DNA of 64,000 nt, taken from NCBI GenBank assembly GCA_035555675.1, contig DATMGH010000150.1:52218-116217 (forward strand). The letters run 5' to 3'. The translations under genes and the position numbers were made by a program. Source of the DNA: Solirubrobacter sp035555675. Lineage in GTDB: Bacteria; Actinomycetota; Thermoleophilia; Solirubrobacterales; Solirubrobacteraceae. The notes under the pieces were generated by a model. The model searched no databases. It had not been told where the DNA came from and saw nothing but the letters and a program-made list of their open reading frames with translations. Each line of letters opens with the position of its first letter. The stretch's first letter is position 1. Shown in pieces: positions 8,028-16,038 of the stretch.

Positions 8028-9127
8028 CCGCCTCGGCGGAGATCCTCGTCGAGCGCGACTACGAGCGGCTCAAGCCCAGCGTCCTGCGCACGCTCCGGTA
8101 CCGGCTGCGAGCGCGCGGCCTGCACCTGGACGAGACGGACCTGGACGCGTTCTACAACCAGGCGTGGCACGGTCTCTACGTGCGGCTCGCCGCCGGCGAG
8201 GAGGTCGCGAGCCCGCAGGGGCTGCTGATCACGATCGCCGAGCGCCGCGCGATCGACGAGGCGCGTGCGCTGCACCTGGACCGGCGCGGTCGGGACCACG
8301 ACCTCGCCGAGCTCGCCACGGAGCCCGACCTGGAGGCCGGCCTCGACGACCGCGTCCGGTTCCGCCAGTTCACGCAGGGGCTGCGCGAGCGGCTGTCCGA
8401 ACGCGAGCGGCAGGCGGCGCTGCTCTGTTACGTGCACGACTACACGCGTCCCGAGGCCGCGACCGCTCTCGGCGTCAGCCGGCGCCGGATGGAGAAGATC
8501 ATGGACCGGGTCTCCAAGCAGACCGGGGCGCTCGTCGCCGAGATCGAGCGCGGCGAGTGGTGCGACAGCCGGAGCTCGCTGATCAAGGCGTACGCGCTCG
8601 GCCTGCTCGACGCCAACGGCGGGCGTCACGCGCTCGCGGTCGCGCACCTCCAAGACTGCCCGGCGTGTCGCGCGCGCGTGCGCGGGATCCGCGGGATCGC
8701 CGCGTTCGGCCCGCCGCTCCCGGTGCTGCTCGGCGCCGCGGCGGCCGGCGGCGTCGTGCCCCGCCGGCGACCGCGCCCGCGCACCCAGGCGGCGGTCGCG
8801 GCCGTCGCCGGTGTCCTGGCCGCCGCCGCCTTCGCGGCCGACCGGATCGTCACCGGGCCGCCGGTCCCACCGCCCGTGGACGCGGACGCACGGCGCCCGC
8901 CGCCGTCTCCCTCGGCGGTGCCGAGTGCGCCGGCCGCGACGCCCAAGCCCGCCCGGCCGAAGCGCCGGAAGCCGAAGCGGCGCGCCGCCAGGCGAGCCTC
9001 CACGCCGCCCATCATCCCGCCCGCGGCGACCGTCGCGCCGCCGCCCGCGACCCCCGTTCCGACGCCGCCGCCGTCGCCTCCGCCCGCCCGCGATCACGAC
9101 GGGGCCGGGGAGTTCGAGCTGCGATAG
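8024..9127 (+). CDS. Sigma-70 family factor fused to zinc-finger, TM and Pro-rich tail
   Basis: This 367-residue protein has sigma region 2 (about 10-75) and region 4 (about 115-165, with LSERERQAALLCYVHD and TALGVSRRRMEKIMDRV). A C-terminal extension of ~200 residues follows. H208-x3-C212-x2-C215 (HLQDCPAC) is the zinc anti-sigma motif, a hydrophobic segment near 255-276 can span the membrane, and a long Pro/Arg-rich tail would lie outside. Sigma factor and anti-sigma-like anchor are thus one polypeptide. Release would need proteolysis or a conformational switch. Such fusions are known among ECF groups; this assignment comes from the sequence alone. The 3' end overlaps the convergent LuxR gene by 34 nt. 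Confidence 0.8.
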   Translation: MTASAEILVERDYERLKPSVLRTLRYRLRARGLHLDETDLDAFYNQAWHGLYVRLAAGEEVASPQGLLITIAERRAIDEARALHLDRRGRDHDLAELATEPDLEAGLDDRVRFRQFTQGLRERLSERERQAALLCYVHDYTRPEAATALGVSRRRMEKIMDRVSKQTGALVAEIERGEWCDSRSSLIKAYALGLLDANGGRHALAVAHLQDCPACRARVRGIRGIAAFGPPLPVLLGAAAAGGVVPRRRPRPRTQAAVAAVAGVLAAAAFAADRIVTGPPVPPPVDADARRPPPSPSAVPSAPAATPKPARPKRRKPKRRAARRASTPPIIPPAATVAPPPATPVPTPPPSPPPARDHDGAGEFELR

Positions 9128-9870
9128 CGCAGCCGCGCCGCGAGCTCGGTCCGCGACCGCAGGTCGAGCTTGGCCAGCACGCGCGTCATATGCGACTTGA
9201 CCGTGCCGACGCTCATGAACAGCGTGCGGGCGATCTCCGCGTTGGTCGCCCCCGCCGCCGCGAGCCGCGCGACGTCCAGCTCGCGCGGGGTGAGCCCGTG
9301 CGTGGACGGCACCACCCGCAGGTGCGCACGCGCCGCCAGCCGCAGCGCGTGCTCCAGCAGCGGCTGCGCGCTCCGCAGCACGTCCAGCTCGCTCGCCGTC
9401 AGCTCGGGCTCACCGAGGGCGCGCCAGATCATCGCCGTCCCGACGATCCGCCCCCGGTCGCGGAAGAACGCCGCCGCGCGCGGCGCGAGCCCGTACCCGG
9501 CCAAGAAGCAGCCGAACGACGAGCGCGCCAGCGCCGGCGCCCCGCCGACGTCGGCGGCGCCGACGACCGTCGCCGTGCCGGCGTTCCAGCGCGACGGCGC
9601 GAACGGGTCCAGCGCCCGGCCGCCGTCGAGGTACTCGCGGCCGAGGCGCTCGACGTCGACGTCCGCGCCCCGGTTGACCACGACGGGCGCCGTCGTGAAC
9701 GGGTTCAGCCCGCGGTCGACGGGCGTGAAGACCACCGCGGTCGCGAGCAGCGTGAGCGCCAGCCAGTCCACCGCGTGCGCGGCCAGCCGTTCGACTTCGG
9801 CGCCGCGCGGCGGCGGCGTCCCGCTGACCGGGAAGCACGACACCCGCGGCCGACAGGTTGCATGAGACAT
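9094..9870 (-). CDS. LuxR-family transcriptional regulator, paralogue 1
   Basis: This 258-residue protein carries a C-terminal LuxR/GerE HTH (LTPRELDVARLAAAGATNAEIARTL then VGTVKSHMTRVLAKLDLRSR). The N-terminal ~180 residues resemble a GAF-like sensor: LDPFAPSRW, FFRDRGRIVGTAMIWR and SELDVLRSAQPLLEHAL. The same blocks appear in the next two genes, so the three are paralogues. There is no receiver domain, so it probably responds to a ligand or protein partner. It is divergent from paralogue 2, with a shared upstream region at 9871-10013. GGAG lies just before the ATG. Confidence 0.85.
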   Translation of the reverse strand: MSHATCRPRVSCFPVSGTPPPRGAEVERLAAHAVDWLALTLLATAVVFTPVDRGLNPFTTAPVVVNRGADVDVERLGREYLDGGRALDPFAPSRWNAGTATVVGAADVGGAPALARSSFGCFLAGYGLAPRAAAFFRDRGRIVGTAMIWRALGEPELTASELDVLRSAQPLLEHALRLAARAHLRVVPSTHGLTPRELDVARLAAAGATNAEIARTLFMSVGTVKSHMTRVLAKLDLRSRTELAARLRYRSSNSPAPS

Positions 9871-10013
9871 TCTCCGACCTCGCGTTTGGGACTGAGCGCG
9901 GTGGTCGGCGCGGCGGGCGTCCCTCCCCCCTCCCGATGCGTATGACTTTGGTCGTATTGCCGGCCGGCATGGCTGACGCCGCTCGTGCGCGCCCTATACG
10001 TTCGGCGAGGACG

Positions 10014-10736
10014 ATGGAGACGGAGAGCGTGAAGCTGCTGCCGCACGCCCAGGCCCTCGGGTCGGGTGACCCGGTGCTGGCGCTGCAGGCGCACTCCCTG
10101 GACGCCGTGGTCGCGCTGATCCCGGCCGCCTTCGCGGTCTTCACCAGCGTCAGCCGGCGGCAGTCGGTCGAGCGCGCGGTCGCGCTGCAGGACCCGCGCG
10201 CCGGCGCCGAGCCGTACCCGCACGTCGCCGACCTCGGCGACGACGACCCGTTCGGCCCGCGCCTGCTCGCCCCGCCCGGCACGACGGTGCTGGCGCTCGA
10301 GCACGTCACGGCGCGCGCCCCCGAGCACGCCGCCGCGCTGCACGCCGAGGGCTGGGGCGACCGCCTCGCCATGTACCTGCGCCTGGCCGGCACGATCGCC
10401 GGCGTGGTCTCGCTGCTGCGGCCGCTGGAGCAGCCGCGGTTCTCCGCCGTCGACGCGTCGAAGCTGCGCCGCGTCCAGCCGCTGCTCGAGCACGTCTACA
10501 GCACGTCGATCGAGCCCGGCGGCGAGTCGTCGCGCCAGGTCCTGAGCGGCAGCGGGCTGACGCCGCGCGAGGTCGACGTGGCCGAGCTGGTGGGCCGCGG
10601 CGCGTCCAACGCCGAGATCGCGTGCTCGCTGCACGTCACCGAGGCGACCGTCAAGACGCACCTGACGCGGATCTACACGAAGGTCGGCGTGCGGACACGC
10701 ACGCAGCTCGCGCTGCTGGTCGGGGGCGGCGTGTGA
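10014..10736 (+). CDS. LuxR-family transcriptional regulator, paralogue 2
   Basis: The start at ATG 10014 is preferred because TACGTT (9997-10002) lies 11 nt before it and the longer frame upstream looks non-coding. The product has 240 residues. The GAF-like N-terminal part has DDPFGPRLLAPPG and KLRRVQPLLEHVYS, matching the neighbours but with a weaker core. The C-terminal HTH reads LTPREVDVAELVGRGASNAEIA then TVKTHLTRIYTKVGVRTRTQL. Its stop overlaps the GTG of paralogue 3 (GTGA), so the two are co-translated and could form heterodimers. Confidence 0.85.
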   Translation: METESVKLLPHAQALGSGDPVLALQAHSLDAVVALIPAAFAVFTSVSRRQSVERAVALQDPRAGAEPYPHVADLGDDDPFGPRLLAPPGTTVLALEHVTARAPEHAAALHAEGWGDRLAMYLRLAGTIAGVVSLLRPLEQPRFSAVDASKLRRVQPLLEHVYSTSIEPGGESSRQVLSGSGLTPREVDVAELVGRGASNAEIACSLHVTEATVKTHLTRIYTKVGVRTRTQLALLVGGGV

Positions 10737-11419
10737 TCGGACGCGCGCTCGACACGGTCGTCGGGCTCGTCGACGCGCAGGTCGCGCTCGGCCTGACGAT
10801 CGACGCGCACCTGACGATCGACCGGATCGTCATGCGGTGCCCGCGTCCCGAGGACGAGCTGGCGGTCGCGCCGCTCGTCGCGAAGCTGCCGGCGCTCGAG
10901 CCGATCGACCCGTTCAGCCCCCGCCGCGCCCGCGCCGCCGGCAGCCTGATCATGTGGTCGGCGCACGTCGGCGGCGATGAGCTGGCGGCCGCCTCGATGT
11001 ACGGCCGCCATCTGCGCCGCCACGGCTTCGCGCCGCCGATCTGCGTGTACTTCAGCCACGACCGGCGGATCGAGCTCGGCATCACGCTGCTGCGCCGGCT
11101 CGACGTCCCTCGCTTCGATCATCGCGCGGTCCGCCTGCTCAGCGAGTGGCAGCCGTTCCTGCAGCACGCGCTCACGCGCGCGCGGGTGCCGCCGGAGACG
11201 CCGGTGCGGCCGGCGCTGACCAAGCGCGAAGCGGCGGTCGCGGCGCTCGTCGCCGCCGGCTCGAGCAACGCCGACGTCGCGGCCGAGCTCGGCATGACCG
11301 AGGGCACGGTCAAAGCGCATCTGACGAAGGTCTACGCCAAGCTCGCGATCCGCAACCGCACCCAGCTCGCGGTTACGCTTCCGCGCGTGGAGCCCGATCG
11401 GTCGCCGAGCGCGGTCTGA
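10733..11419 (+). CDS. LuxR-family transcriptional regulator, paralogue 3
   Basis: The start is GTG 10733, which overlaps the preceding stop; the product has 228 residues. The N-terminal part follows the same plan as paralogue 1 (IDPFSPRRARAAGS, VYFSHDRRIELGITLLRR, RLLSEWQPFLQHALTRAR) and is the closer match to it. The HTH is LTKREAAVAALVAAGSSNADVA then GTVKAHLTKVYAKLAIRNRTQL. The target genes are unknown. The membrane GGDEF-like gene begins 4 nt after the stop and is likely in the same transcript. Confidence 0.85.
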   Translation: MIGRALDTVVGLVDAQVALGLTIDAHLTIDRIVMRCPRPEDELAVAPLVAKLPALEPIDPFSPRRARAAGSLIMWSAHVGGDELAAASMYGRHLRRHGFAPPICVYFSHDRRIELGITLLRRLDVPRFDHRAVRLLSEWQPFLQHALTRARVPPETPVRPALTKREAAVAALVAAGSSNADVAAELGMTEGTVKAHLTKVYAKLAIRNRTQLAVTLPRVEPDRSPSAV

Positions 11420-11423
11420 GCCG

Positions 11424-13130
11424 TTGACCGCCGCCGAGGATCTGCTCGCCCGCGCGCAGCCGCAGCGGGGGCGCCGCATGCCTGGGCGCGAGCTGCTGGT
11501 GGAGATCGCGCTGGCCGGCTTCGTCCTGGCCGGCGCGGTCGCGTGGCCCGTGGTCGCGGGCGTCCACGACGTGGCCTGGGGCACCGCGGCGCTGCTCGTC
11601 GTCGCGTACGCGATCTCGGCGTCCGCACTGCTGTACGTGGGCGCCGGGTGCGCGCTCGCGACGCAGCTCGCGTTCGTGCCGATGCTCTGGCTGCTGCCCG
11701 CGCCGCTGGTCCCGCTGTGCGTCGTCGCCGCGCTGCTGCTGTGGGCGCTGCCGGACGTGGTGCGCCGCCGCCATTCCCCGCAGCGGCTGCTGACGGCGGT
11801 CGGCAACGCGGGCTACGCGTTCGCGCCCGCGGTCGTGTTCGCCGTGGCCGCGCCCAGCTGGCGCACGGCGCTGATCGCGCTCGTCGCGCAGTGCGCGCTC
11901 GACAGCGCGCTCTCGATCGCGCGCGAGTGGCTCGGGCGCGGGATCGCGCCGACGATCCAGCTCGCGGTGATGGGCAGTGTCTACGGCGTCGACGCGCTCC
12001 TGCTGCCGGTCGCGGTCGCGATCGCCGAGCAGGCCGAGGAGGAGCCGCTGATGCTGCTCGCGATCGTGCCGCTGAGCCTGCTGCTCGCGGCGCTGGCGCA
12101 CGACCGGACGCGGCGCATCGACGAGTCCGTCGCGCGGCTGGAGGAGCTGCAGCGCGAGCGCGAGCGCGTCAACGTCGCCATCCACCGCGTCGGGCGGTCG
12201 CTCGGCGCCGGTCACGACCGGATCGTCGTGCTCGAGGTCGCGCTCGGCACCGCGGTCGACGCGGTCGACGCCGCGGCCGGGCGCGCGCGGCTGTCGGGCA
12301 TCCCGCGCGCGCTCGAGTTCGAAGCCGTCCCGGGCCGGCCGGGCGCGGCCCGCGCGGCGGCCTTGGACCACGCGGAGCGCGCGGCGCTCGCGGGGCGCGT
12401 CGACGCCCGCGCCGACGACGACGGCTGGTACGCGGTCGCGAACCCGCTGCGCGTGCCGCGCGACGGCCGCGAGGCGATCATCGGCGCGATGGCGGTCTGC
12501 CGGCCGGACGCGCCGTTCAGCGCCGAGGACGAGGTGCTGTTCGGCTACCTGACCGCGCAGGCGGCGGCGTCGATCCAGTCGATCGACCTGCACGACCGCC
12601 TGCGCAGCGGGCTCTCGCTCGACGCCCAGACGGGCCTGGCGAACCGCGCGCGCTTCCGTGACCTGCTGGAGGACGAGGTGCGCCGCGCGACCGCCGCCGG
12701 CAGCCCGCTCGCGCTGCTCGTGGTCGGGCTCGACCGGCTCGACCGGCACGGCAGCGAGCTGGCGGACGTGATCGTCCGCTCCGCCGGGCAGGCGCTGCGC
12801 GACCGGTCGCGCGTCCTGGACGAGCCGGCGCGCGTGCGTGATGACCGCTTCGGCGTCCTGCTTCCGGGCGCGAGGCTCGACGCGGCGCGGATCGTCGGCG
12901 ACGACATCCGTTCCGCGATCGCGGCGCTCGCCGTGCCGTGGGACGGTGGTGTGGTGCGGCCGACGGCGAGCGTCGGCGTCGCCGTCCTGGCGCACCCGGA
13001 CCTGACGCGCGAGGCGCTGCTGCTGGCCGCCGAACGCGCCCTCGGCGAGGCGCAGGCGGCGGGCGGCAACCTGACGCACACGCTCGGCGCGGACGCCGTC
13101 CGCGACCGGCGCTCGGCGTTCCCGCGCTGA
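11424..13130 (+). CDS. Membrane protein with GAF-like and degenerate GGDEF domain
   Basis: This 568-residue protein starts at TTG 11424. About six TM helices occupy residues ~25-225, then a coiled linker (RLEELQRERERVNVAI), a GAF-like domain ending in FGYLTAQAAASIQSIDLHDRL, and a GGDEF-type domain (about 395-550). That domain begins SLDAQTGLANRARFRDLL and keeps the fold signature (LLVVGLDRLDRHG, VGVAVLAHPDLTREALLLAAERAL). The signature loop reads VRDDRFGVLLPGA where active cyclases have GGDEF, so both glycines and the catalytic Glu are replaced. Diguanylate cyclase activity is therefore unlikely. It may be a c-di-GMP or GTP sensor or a pure scaffold. Confidence 0.8.
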   Translation: MTAAEDLLARAQPQRGRRMPGRELLVEIALAGFVLAGAVAWPVVAGVHDVAWGTAALLVVAYAISASALLYVGAGCALATQLAFVPMLWLLPAPLVPLCVVAALLLWALPDVVRRRHSPQRLLTAVGNAGYAFAPAVVFAVAAPSWRTALIALVAQCALDSALSIAREWLGRGIAPTIQLAVMGSVYGVDALLLPVAVAIAEQAEEEPLMLLAIVPLSLLLAALAHDRTRRIDESVARLEELQRERERVNVAIHRVGRSLGAGHDRIVVLEVALGTAVDAVDAAAGRARLSGIPRALEFEAVPGRPGAARAAALDHAERAALAGRVDARADDDGWYAVANPLRVPRDGREAIIGAMAVCRPDAPFSAEDEVLFGYLTAQAAASIQSIDLHDRLRSGLSLDAQTGLANRARFRDLLEDEVRRATAAGSPLALLVVGLDRLDRHGSELADVIVRSAGQALRDRSRVLDEPARVRDDRFGVLLPGARLDAARIVGDDIRSAIAALAVPWDGGVVRPTASVGVAVLAHPDLTREALLLAAERALGEAQAAGGNLTHTLGADAVRDRRSAFPR

Positions 13131-13238
13131 CCCGGTCTACGACCTTCGGCCGAGTTCCGCGCTCGCGGGTTTGTCGTCGGGGGCCCGGGGCCGGACGCTC
13201 TGCCGCGTCCCAACCCCGACCAGACAGGAGCCCCATCC

Positions 13239-13841
13239 ATGCGTCTTCCCGCCGTGTTGCTCACCGTTCTCTTCGCCCTCGCGCTGTCGTCGCCGGCGCA
13301 CGCGCTCGTGCTCGCTCCCGCGACGGGCTGCCCGGACGAGCAAGCTGGGACGCCGTTCGCTCCCTGGGGCGACACCGCACGGTACGTGCGCGTCGGGGAC
13401 GGCGGGTTCGACCAGGGTGGGGCGGGCTGGACGCTGTCCAACGCGTCGGTGGTCGACGACAACACGCCGTGGCCCACGCTGCTCCCGGACGCGCACCGGG
13501 CGCTCGACATCAAGGGCTCGGCCACGTCGCCCGGGTACTGCATCGCGACCGACCACCCGAGCCTGCGGTTCTTCGCCCGCAACACCGGCTCGCCGCTGAG
13601 CACGCTCGTGGTCGAGGCCGTGTTCACCACCACGCTCGGGATCAAGCTCGCCGTCCCGGTCGGGCTCGTCCTCGGGTCCGGGGAATGGCGCCCGTCGCCG
13701 CGCGTGCTCGTGGTCGGGAACCTGCTGATGCTGCTGCAGCCGGGGCAGAAGACGCGCGTGTCGTTCCGGTTCACGCCGGTGGGGCTCGGTGCGCGGTGGC
13801 GGATCGACGACGTGTTCGTCGATCCGTACGCGAAGATCTGA
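13239..13841 (+). CDS. Secreted hypothetical protein
   Basis: This 200-residue protein has a signal peptide (MRLPAVLLTVLFALALSSPAHAL) and GGAG 9 nt before the ATG. The mature part is beta-rich with aromatic and Gly turns (RVGDGGFDQGGAGWTLSNASVV, SFRFTPVGLGARWRIDDVFVDPY). That ending resembles the carbohydrate-binding or jelly-roll type domains in which a final strand carries W-x-(I/V)-D-D-(V/I). Two Cys (TGCPDEQ, GYCIAT) may form a disulfide. No enzyme residues are seen. Probably an extracellular beta-sandwich protein; the ligand is unknown. Confidence 0.65.
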   Translation: MRLPAVLLTVLFALALSSPAHALVLAPATGCPDEQAGTPFAPWGDTARYVRVGDGGFDQGGAGWTLSNASVVDDNTPWPTLLPDAHRALDIKGSATSPGYCIATDHPSLRFFARNTGSPLSTLVVEAVFTTTLGIKLAVPVGLVLGSGEWRPSPRVLVVGNLLMLLQPGQKTRVSFRFTPVGLGARWRIDDVFVDPYAKI

Positions 13842-13956
13842 CGCCGGGGCGGCGGCGCCGAGGCGGGTCTGCCTGCACCTGTGGATGGAGCCGAAAGATC
13901 AACCTGCGGGCCGACTACAGCCGGCCGGTGCAGGCCTACGCTGGCAACGTGCGCCC

Positions 13957-14301
13957 ATGCCGCCCATGAACCACCAGCTCGCCTCCGTTCCCCTCGCGGC
14001 CACCGGGCACCACGCGCCGCTGGAGATCGCCCTGCCGATCATCGTCGTGGTCGTCATCGCGCAAATGCTCTTCTCCCGCAGCAGAGGACGGCCGGCGATC
14101 GCCGGTGAGATCGTCGTCCGATGCAGCCAAGGTCACGTCTTCAGGACGATCTGGTCACCGCTGGGCTCGTTTGCCTCCGTCCGGCTCGGGTCGGCGAGGT
14201 TCCAGCACTGCCCGGTGGGGCACCACTGGTCACTCGTCCGACCCGTCGAGGATGCAGATCTGACCGACGAGGATCGCCGGATGCTCGACGAGCGTCGGTG
14301 A
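13957..14301 (+). CDS. Small membrane protein with Cys/His-rich cytosolic domain
   Basis: Starts at ATG 13957 (or ATG 13966), 114 residues, with TACGCT at 13937-13942 as a possible -10. One TM helix (IALPIIVVVVIAQMLF) is followed by basic residues and a compact domain with two CxxGH-type knuckles: VVRCSQGHVF and FQHCPVGHHWSLV. A zinc ribbon is plausible, with two Cys and two or three His. The C-terminus is acidic (EDADLTDEDRRMLDERR). I believe related proteins are widespread in actinobacteria but know no assigned function. The region 13842-13956 holds nothing recognisable. Confidence 0.65.
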   Translation: MPPMNHQLASVPLAATGHHAPLEIALPIIVVVVIAQMLFSRSRGRPAIAGEIVVRCSQGHVFRTIWSPLGSFASVRLGSARFQHCPVGHHWSLVRPVEDADLTDEDRRMLDERR

Positions 14302-14374
14302 CGGCCGAGCGTGTGCCACCGAAGCACTGCACTACTTCGCCGTTCCCTGGGTACGACGAGACCCAGACCGGCGA

Positions 14375-15031
14375 ATGTGGCACCCTCACCCCACCAGAGG
14401 ACGACTGACAGCTATAGCGCTGTCGCTGGTCGTGGCCGCGATCACGGCCACGACCTGCACGACGGCGGCGCACGCCGCCAAGCGCACCCGGCCTTGCCCG
14501 GCCAAGGGCGGTCAGGTCATCGCAGCGGACGTCGACGGTCGTGTGTACCGAGTGCGCAACGGAACGCTGCACCTCGCCGACTACTACGCCTGCATGACGC
14601 GCGGTCGCGGACACCGCCTCCTCGGGTATGAACCACGAGAACAATCCCCGTACTACCGGACCTTCCGGCTCGCGAGCCCGTACGTCGCCTACGTCGAGCA
14701 CACGTACTCGACCGCAGGCAGCTACGTGACGCCGACGATCCGCAACATCCGCACCGGCGCCAAGGTCAAGGTCGACGTCGCCGACAACGTCTACGGGCTC
14801 GAGGTCACCCGACGCGGCGGGCTGCTGATCCTCTGGGGCGGCCAGAACCCGCGCGACCCGTTGGTCGCGCCGAAAGCACCGCCACAACTGCTCTACCGCT
14901 CCCGGCTCGGGCAGCGGCTCGTGCTCGACACCGGTGATGGGATCGACCGATCGAGCCTCGCCGTCTCACGCGATGGCACGCGCGCCTACTGGCTCAAGGA
15001 CGGCGTTCCCGCCACCGCGGCTCTGCCGTAG
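14375..15031 (+). CDS. Secreted hypothetical protein
   Basis: This 218-residue protein has a signal peptide (about 1-34: LTAIALSLVVAAITATTCTTAAHAA). The mature part shows two pieces that look like blades of a beta-propeller: GQVIAADVDGRVYRVRNGTLHLADY and SSLAVSRDGTRAYWLKDG. Its single Cys pair is PCPAK and YYACMT. The short length would allow only part of a propeller. There is no catalytic motif. It lies between other small secreted unknowns, and its product is likely extracytoplasmic. Confidence 0.6.
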   Translation: MWHPHPTRGRLTAIALSLVVAAITATTCTTAAHAAKRTRPCPAKGGQVIAADVDGRVYRVRNGTLHLADYYACMTRGRGHRLLGYEPREQSPYYRTFRLASPYVAYVEHTYSTAGSYVTPTIRNIRTGAKVKVDVADNVYGLEVTRRGGLLILWGGQNPRDPLVAPKAPPQLLYRSRLGQRLVLDTGDGIDRSSLAVSRDGTRAYWLKDGVPATAALP

Positions 15032-15155
15032 GGAGTGCGGCGCGGTGGCGTTCGCCGGCGCGAGCGAGGGCTGGCGATGAGACCGGCGAGCTGGTTCCTT
15101 CGGCCCGAGCCCACTCGAGTCCGTTGCCGCGGTTAGGCCGGCCCCGGGCACCGGG

Positions 15156-15161
15156 TACGTT
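15156..15161 (+). promoter_or_regulatory. -10-like hexamer TACGTT before the lipoprotein gene
   Basis: TACGTT ends 6 nt before GTG 15168, so the transcript is probably leaderless. No convincing -35 element is visible. Confidence 0.45.
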
Positions 15162-15167
15162 CGCCGT

Positions 15168-15731
15168 GTGCGCGCATGGTGGTTGGTCGTGGTGTTGGCC
15201 GTCGTCGCCGGTTGCGGCGGCGAAGAACAACGACGCTCAGAGCCGCACCGCGCGCGGACGAGCGCCATCCATACGAGGAACCTCGCGTCGCCCTCGGGCT
15301 ATCGGATCATCGGCACGCCGCTGGTGCAGTTCGGCTATGTGTCGGAGACACTGATGTTCGTCGTGGTGCGGCTTGATCGTGAACTGCCCAAGACCCGCAG
15401 CGGCAAGCGAATAGCGGCCAAGATGCGCGTCGATGACCGCGGCGTTCGATCACTCTACGCCTTCGGGCGTCCGGCCGAGCACTGCTATCGCGCCCTCATC
15501 TTGGGAACGAAAGGGTCACCCACACTGCAGGATCCGCGCGATGGGCAGCCGGTGTCAGTCGAACTGCGGATCACCGATGCGCGCCGGCAGTTGATGGCGC
15601 CGGCGCGCTTGCAGTCCGGACTGTCCGTTGCAGAATGGCGCCGGCAAGAGCGTGCGCTTGGATGCACGCCCCCGCGGCTGGTCAACGCCACGTACAGCAT
15701 CGACGAACCGACGCCAGCTCCAACGCCCTGA
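15168..15731 (+). CDS. Putative lipoprotein of unknown function
   Basis: The GTG 15168 start gives 187 residues. The N-terminus RAWWLVVVLAVVAGCGG is a clear lipobox (VAGC), so the protein should be lipid-anchored on the outer face of the membrane. The mature domain is mixed alpha/beta with two Cys (AEHCYRA, LGCTPPR), and the C-terminus is Pro/Thr-rich (DEPTPAPTP). No known domain is recognised. GC at third positions is somewhat lower than in neighbours, as in the adjacent decayed region, so this stretch may be less settled in the genome. Confidence 0.65.
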   Translation: MRAWWLVVVLAVVAGCGGEEQRRSEPHRARTSAIHTRNLASPSGYRIIGTPLVQFGYVSETLMFVVVRLDRELPKTRSGKRIAAKMRVDDRGVRSLYAFGRPAEHCYRALILGTKGSPTLQDPRDGQPVSVELRITDARRQLMAPARLQSGLSVAEWRRQERALGCTPPRLVNATYSIDEPTPAPTP

Positions 15732-15799
15732 TCCGCAACGTCGAGGAAGCGCCGACGGAGACCGAGCACGGGCTCATGCCTGCTCTGGAGGGCTCCGCC

Positions 15800-16015
15800 C
15801 TAGATCGCTTCCACGACGTCGATCACGCCGCCGATCAGGCAAAGGACCCCAATGAGCCGAACCCACCACGTCCGGAACCGCAGAAACTGCTCGGCGGCCG
15901 ATGACCCGCGTGGCTGGCCGCGACGTGAGCGAAACGCGGGTCCGCGAGTCGCCAGCGGGCCGCTCAACGCGGCCCCCACTGCGATGAGGAAGCATCCGAG
16001 GAGCAGATCGAGCAC
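15800..16015 (-). CDS. Small two-TM membrane protein (hypothetical)
   Basis: The minus-strand frame from GTG 16015 encodes about 71 residues: a TM helix (LDLLLGCFLIAVGAALSG), a basic loop (RGPAFRSRRGQPRG), an amphipathic stretch (AEQFLRFRTWW) and a second TM helix (LIGVLCLIGGVIDVV). The start is uncertain because the frame stays open upstream into the RHS relic. The two hydrophobic segments with a positive loop argue for a real gene. It starts just after the relic's stop codon (16039). No family is known to me. Confidence 0.5.
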   Translation of the reverse strand: MLDLLLGCFLIAVGAALSGPLATRGPAFRSRRGQPRGSSAAEQFLRFRTWWVRLIGVLCLIGGVIDVVEAI

Positions 16016-16038
16016 CGGCTGAAGTCGTCCTACGCGCC

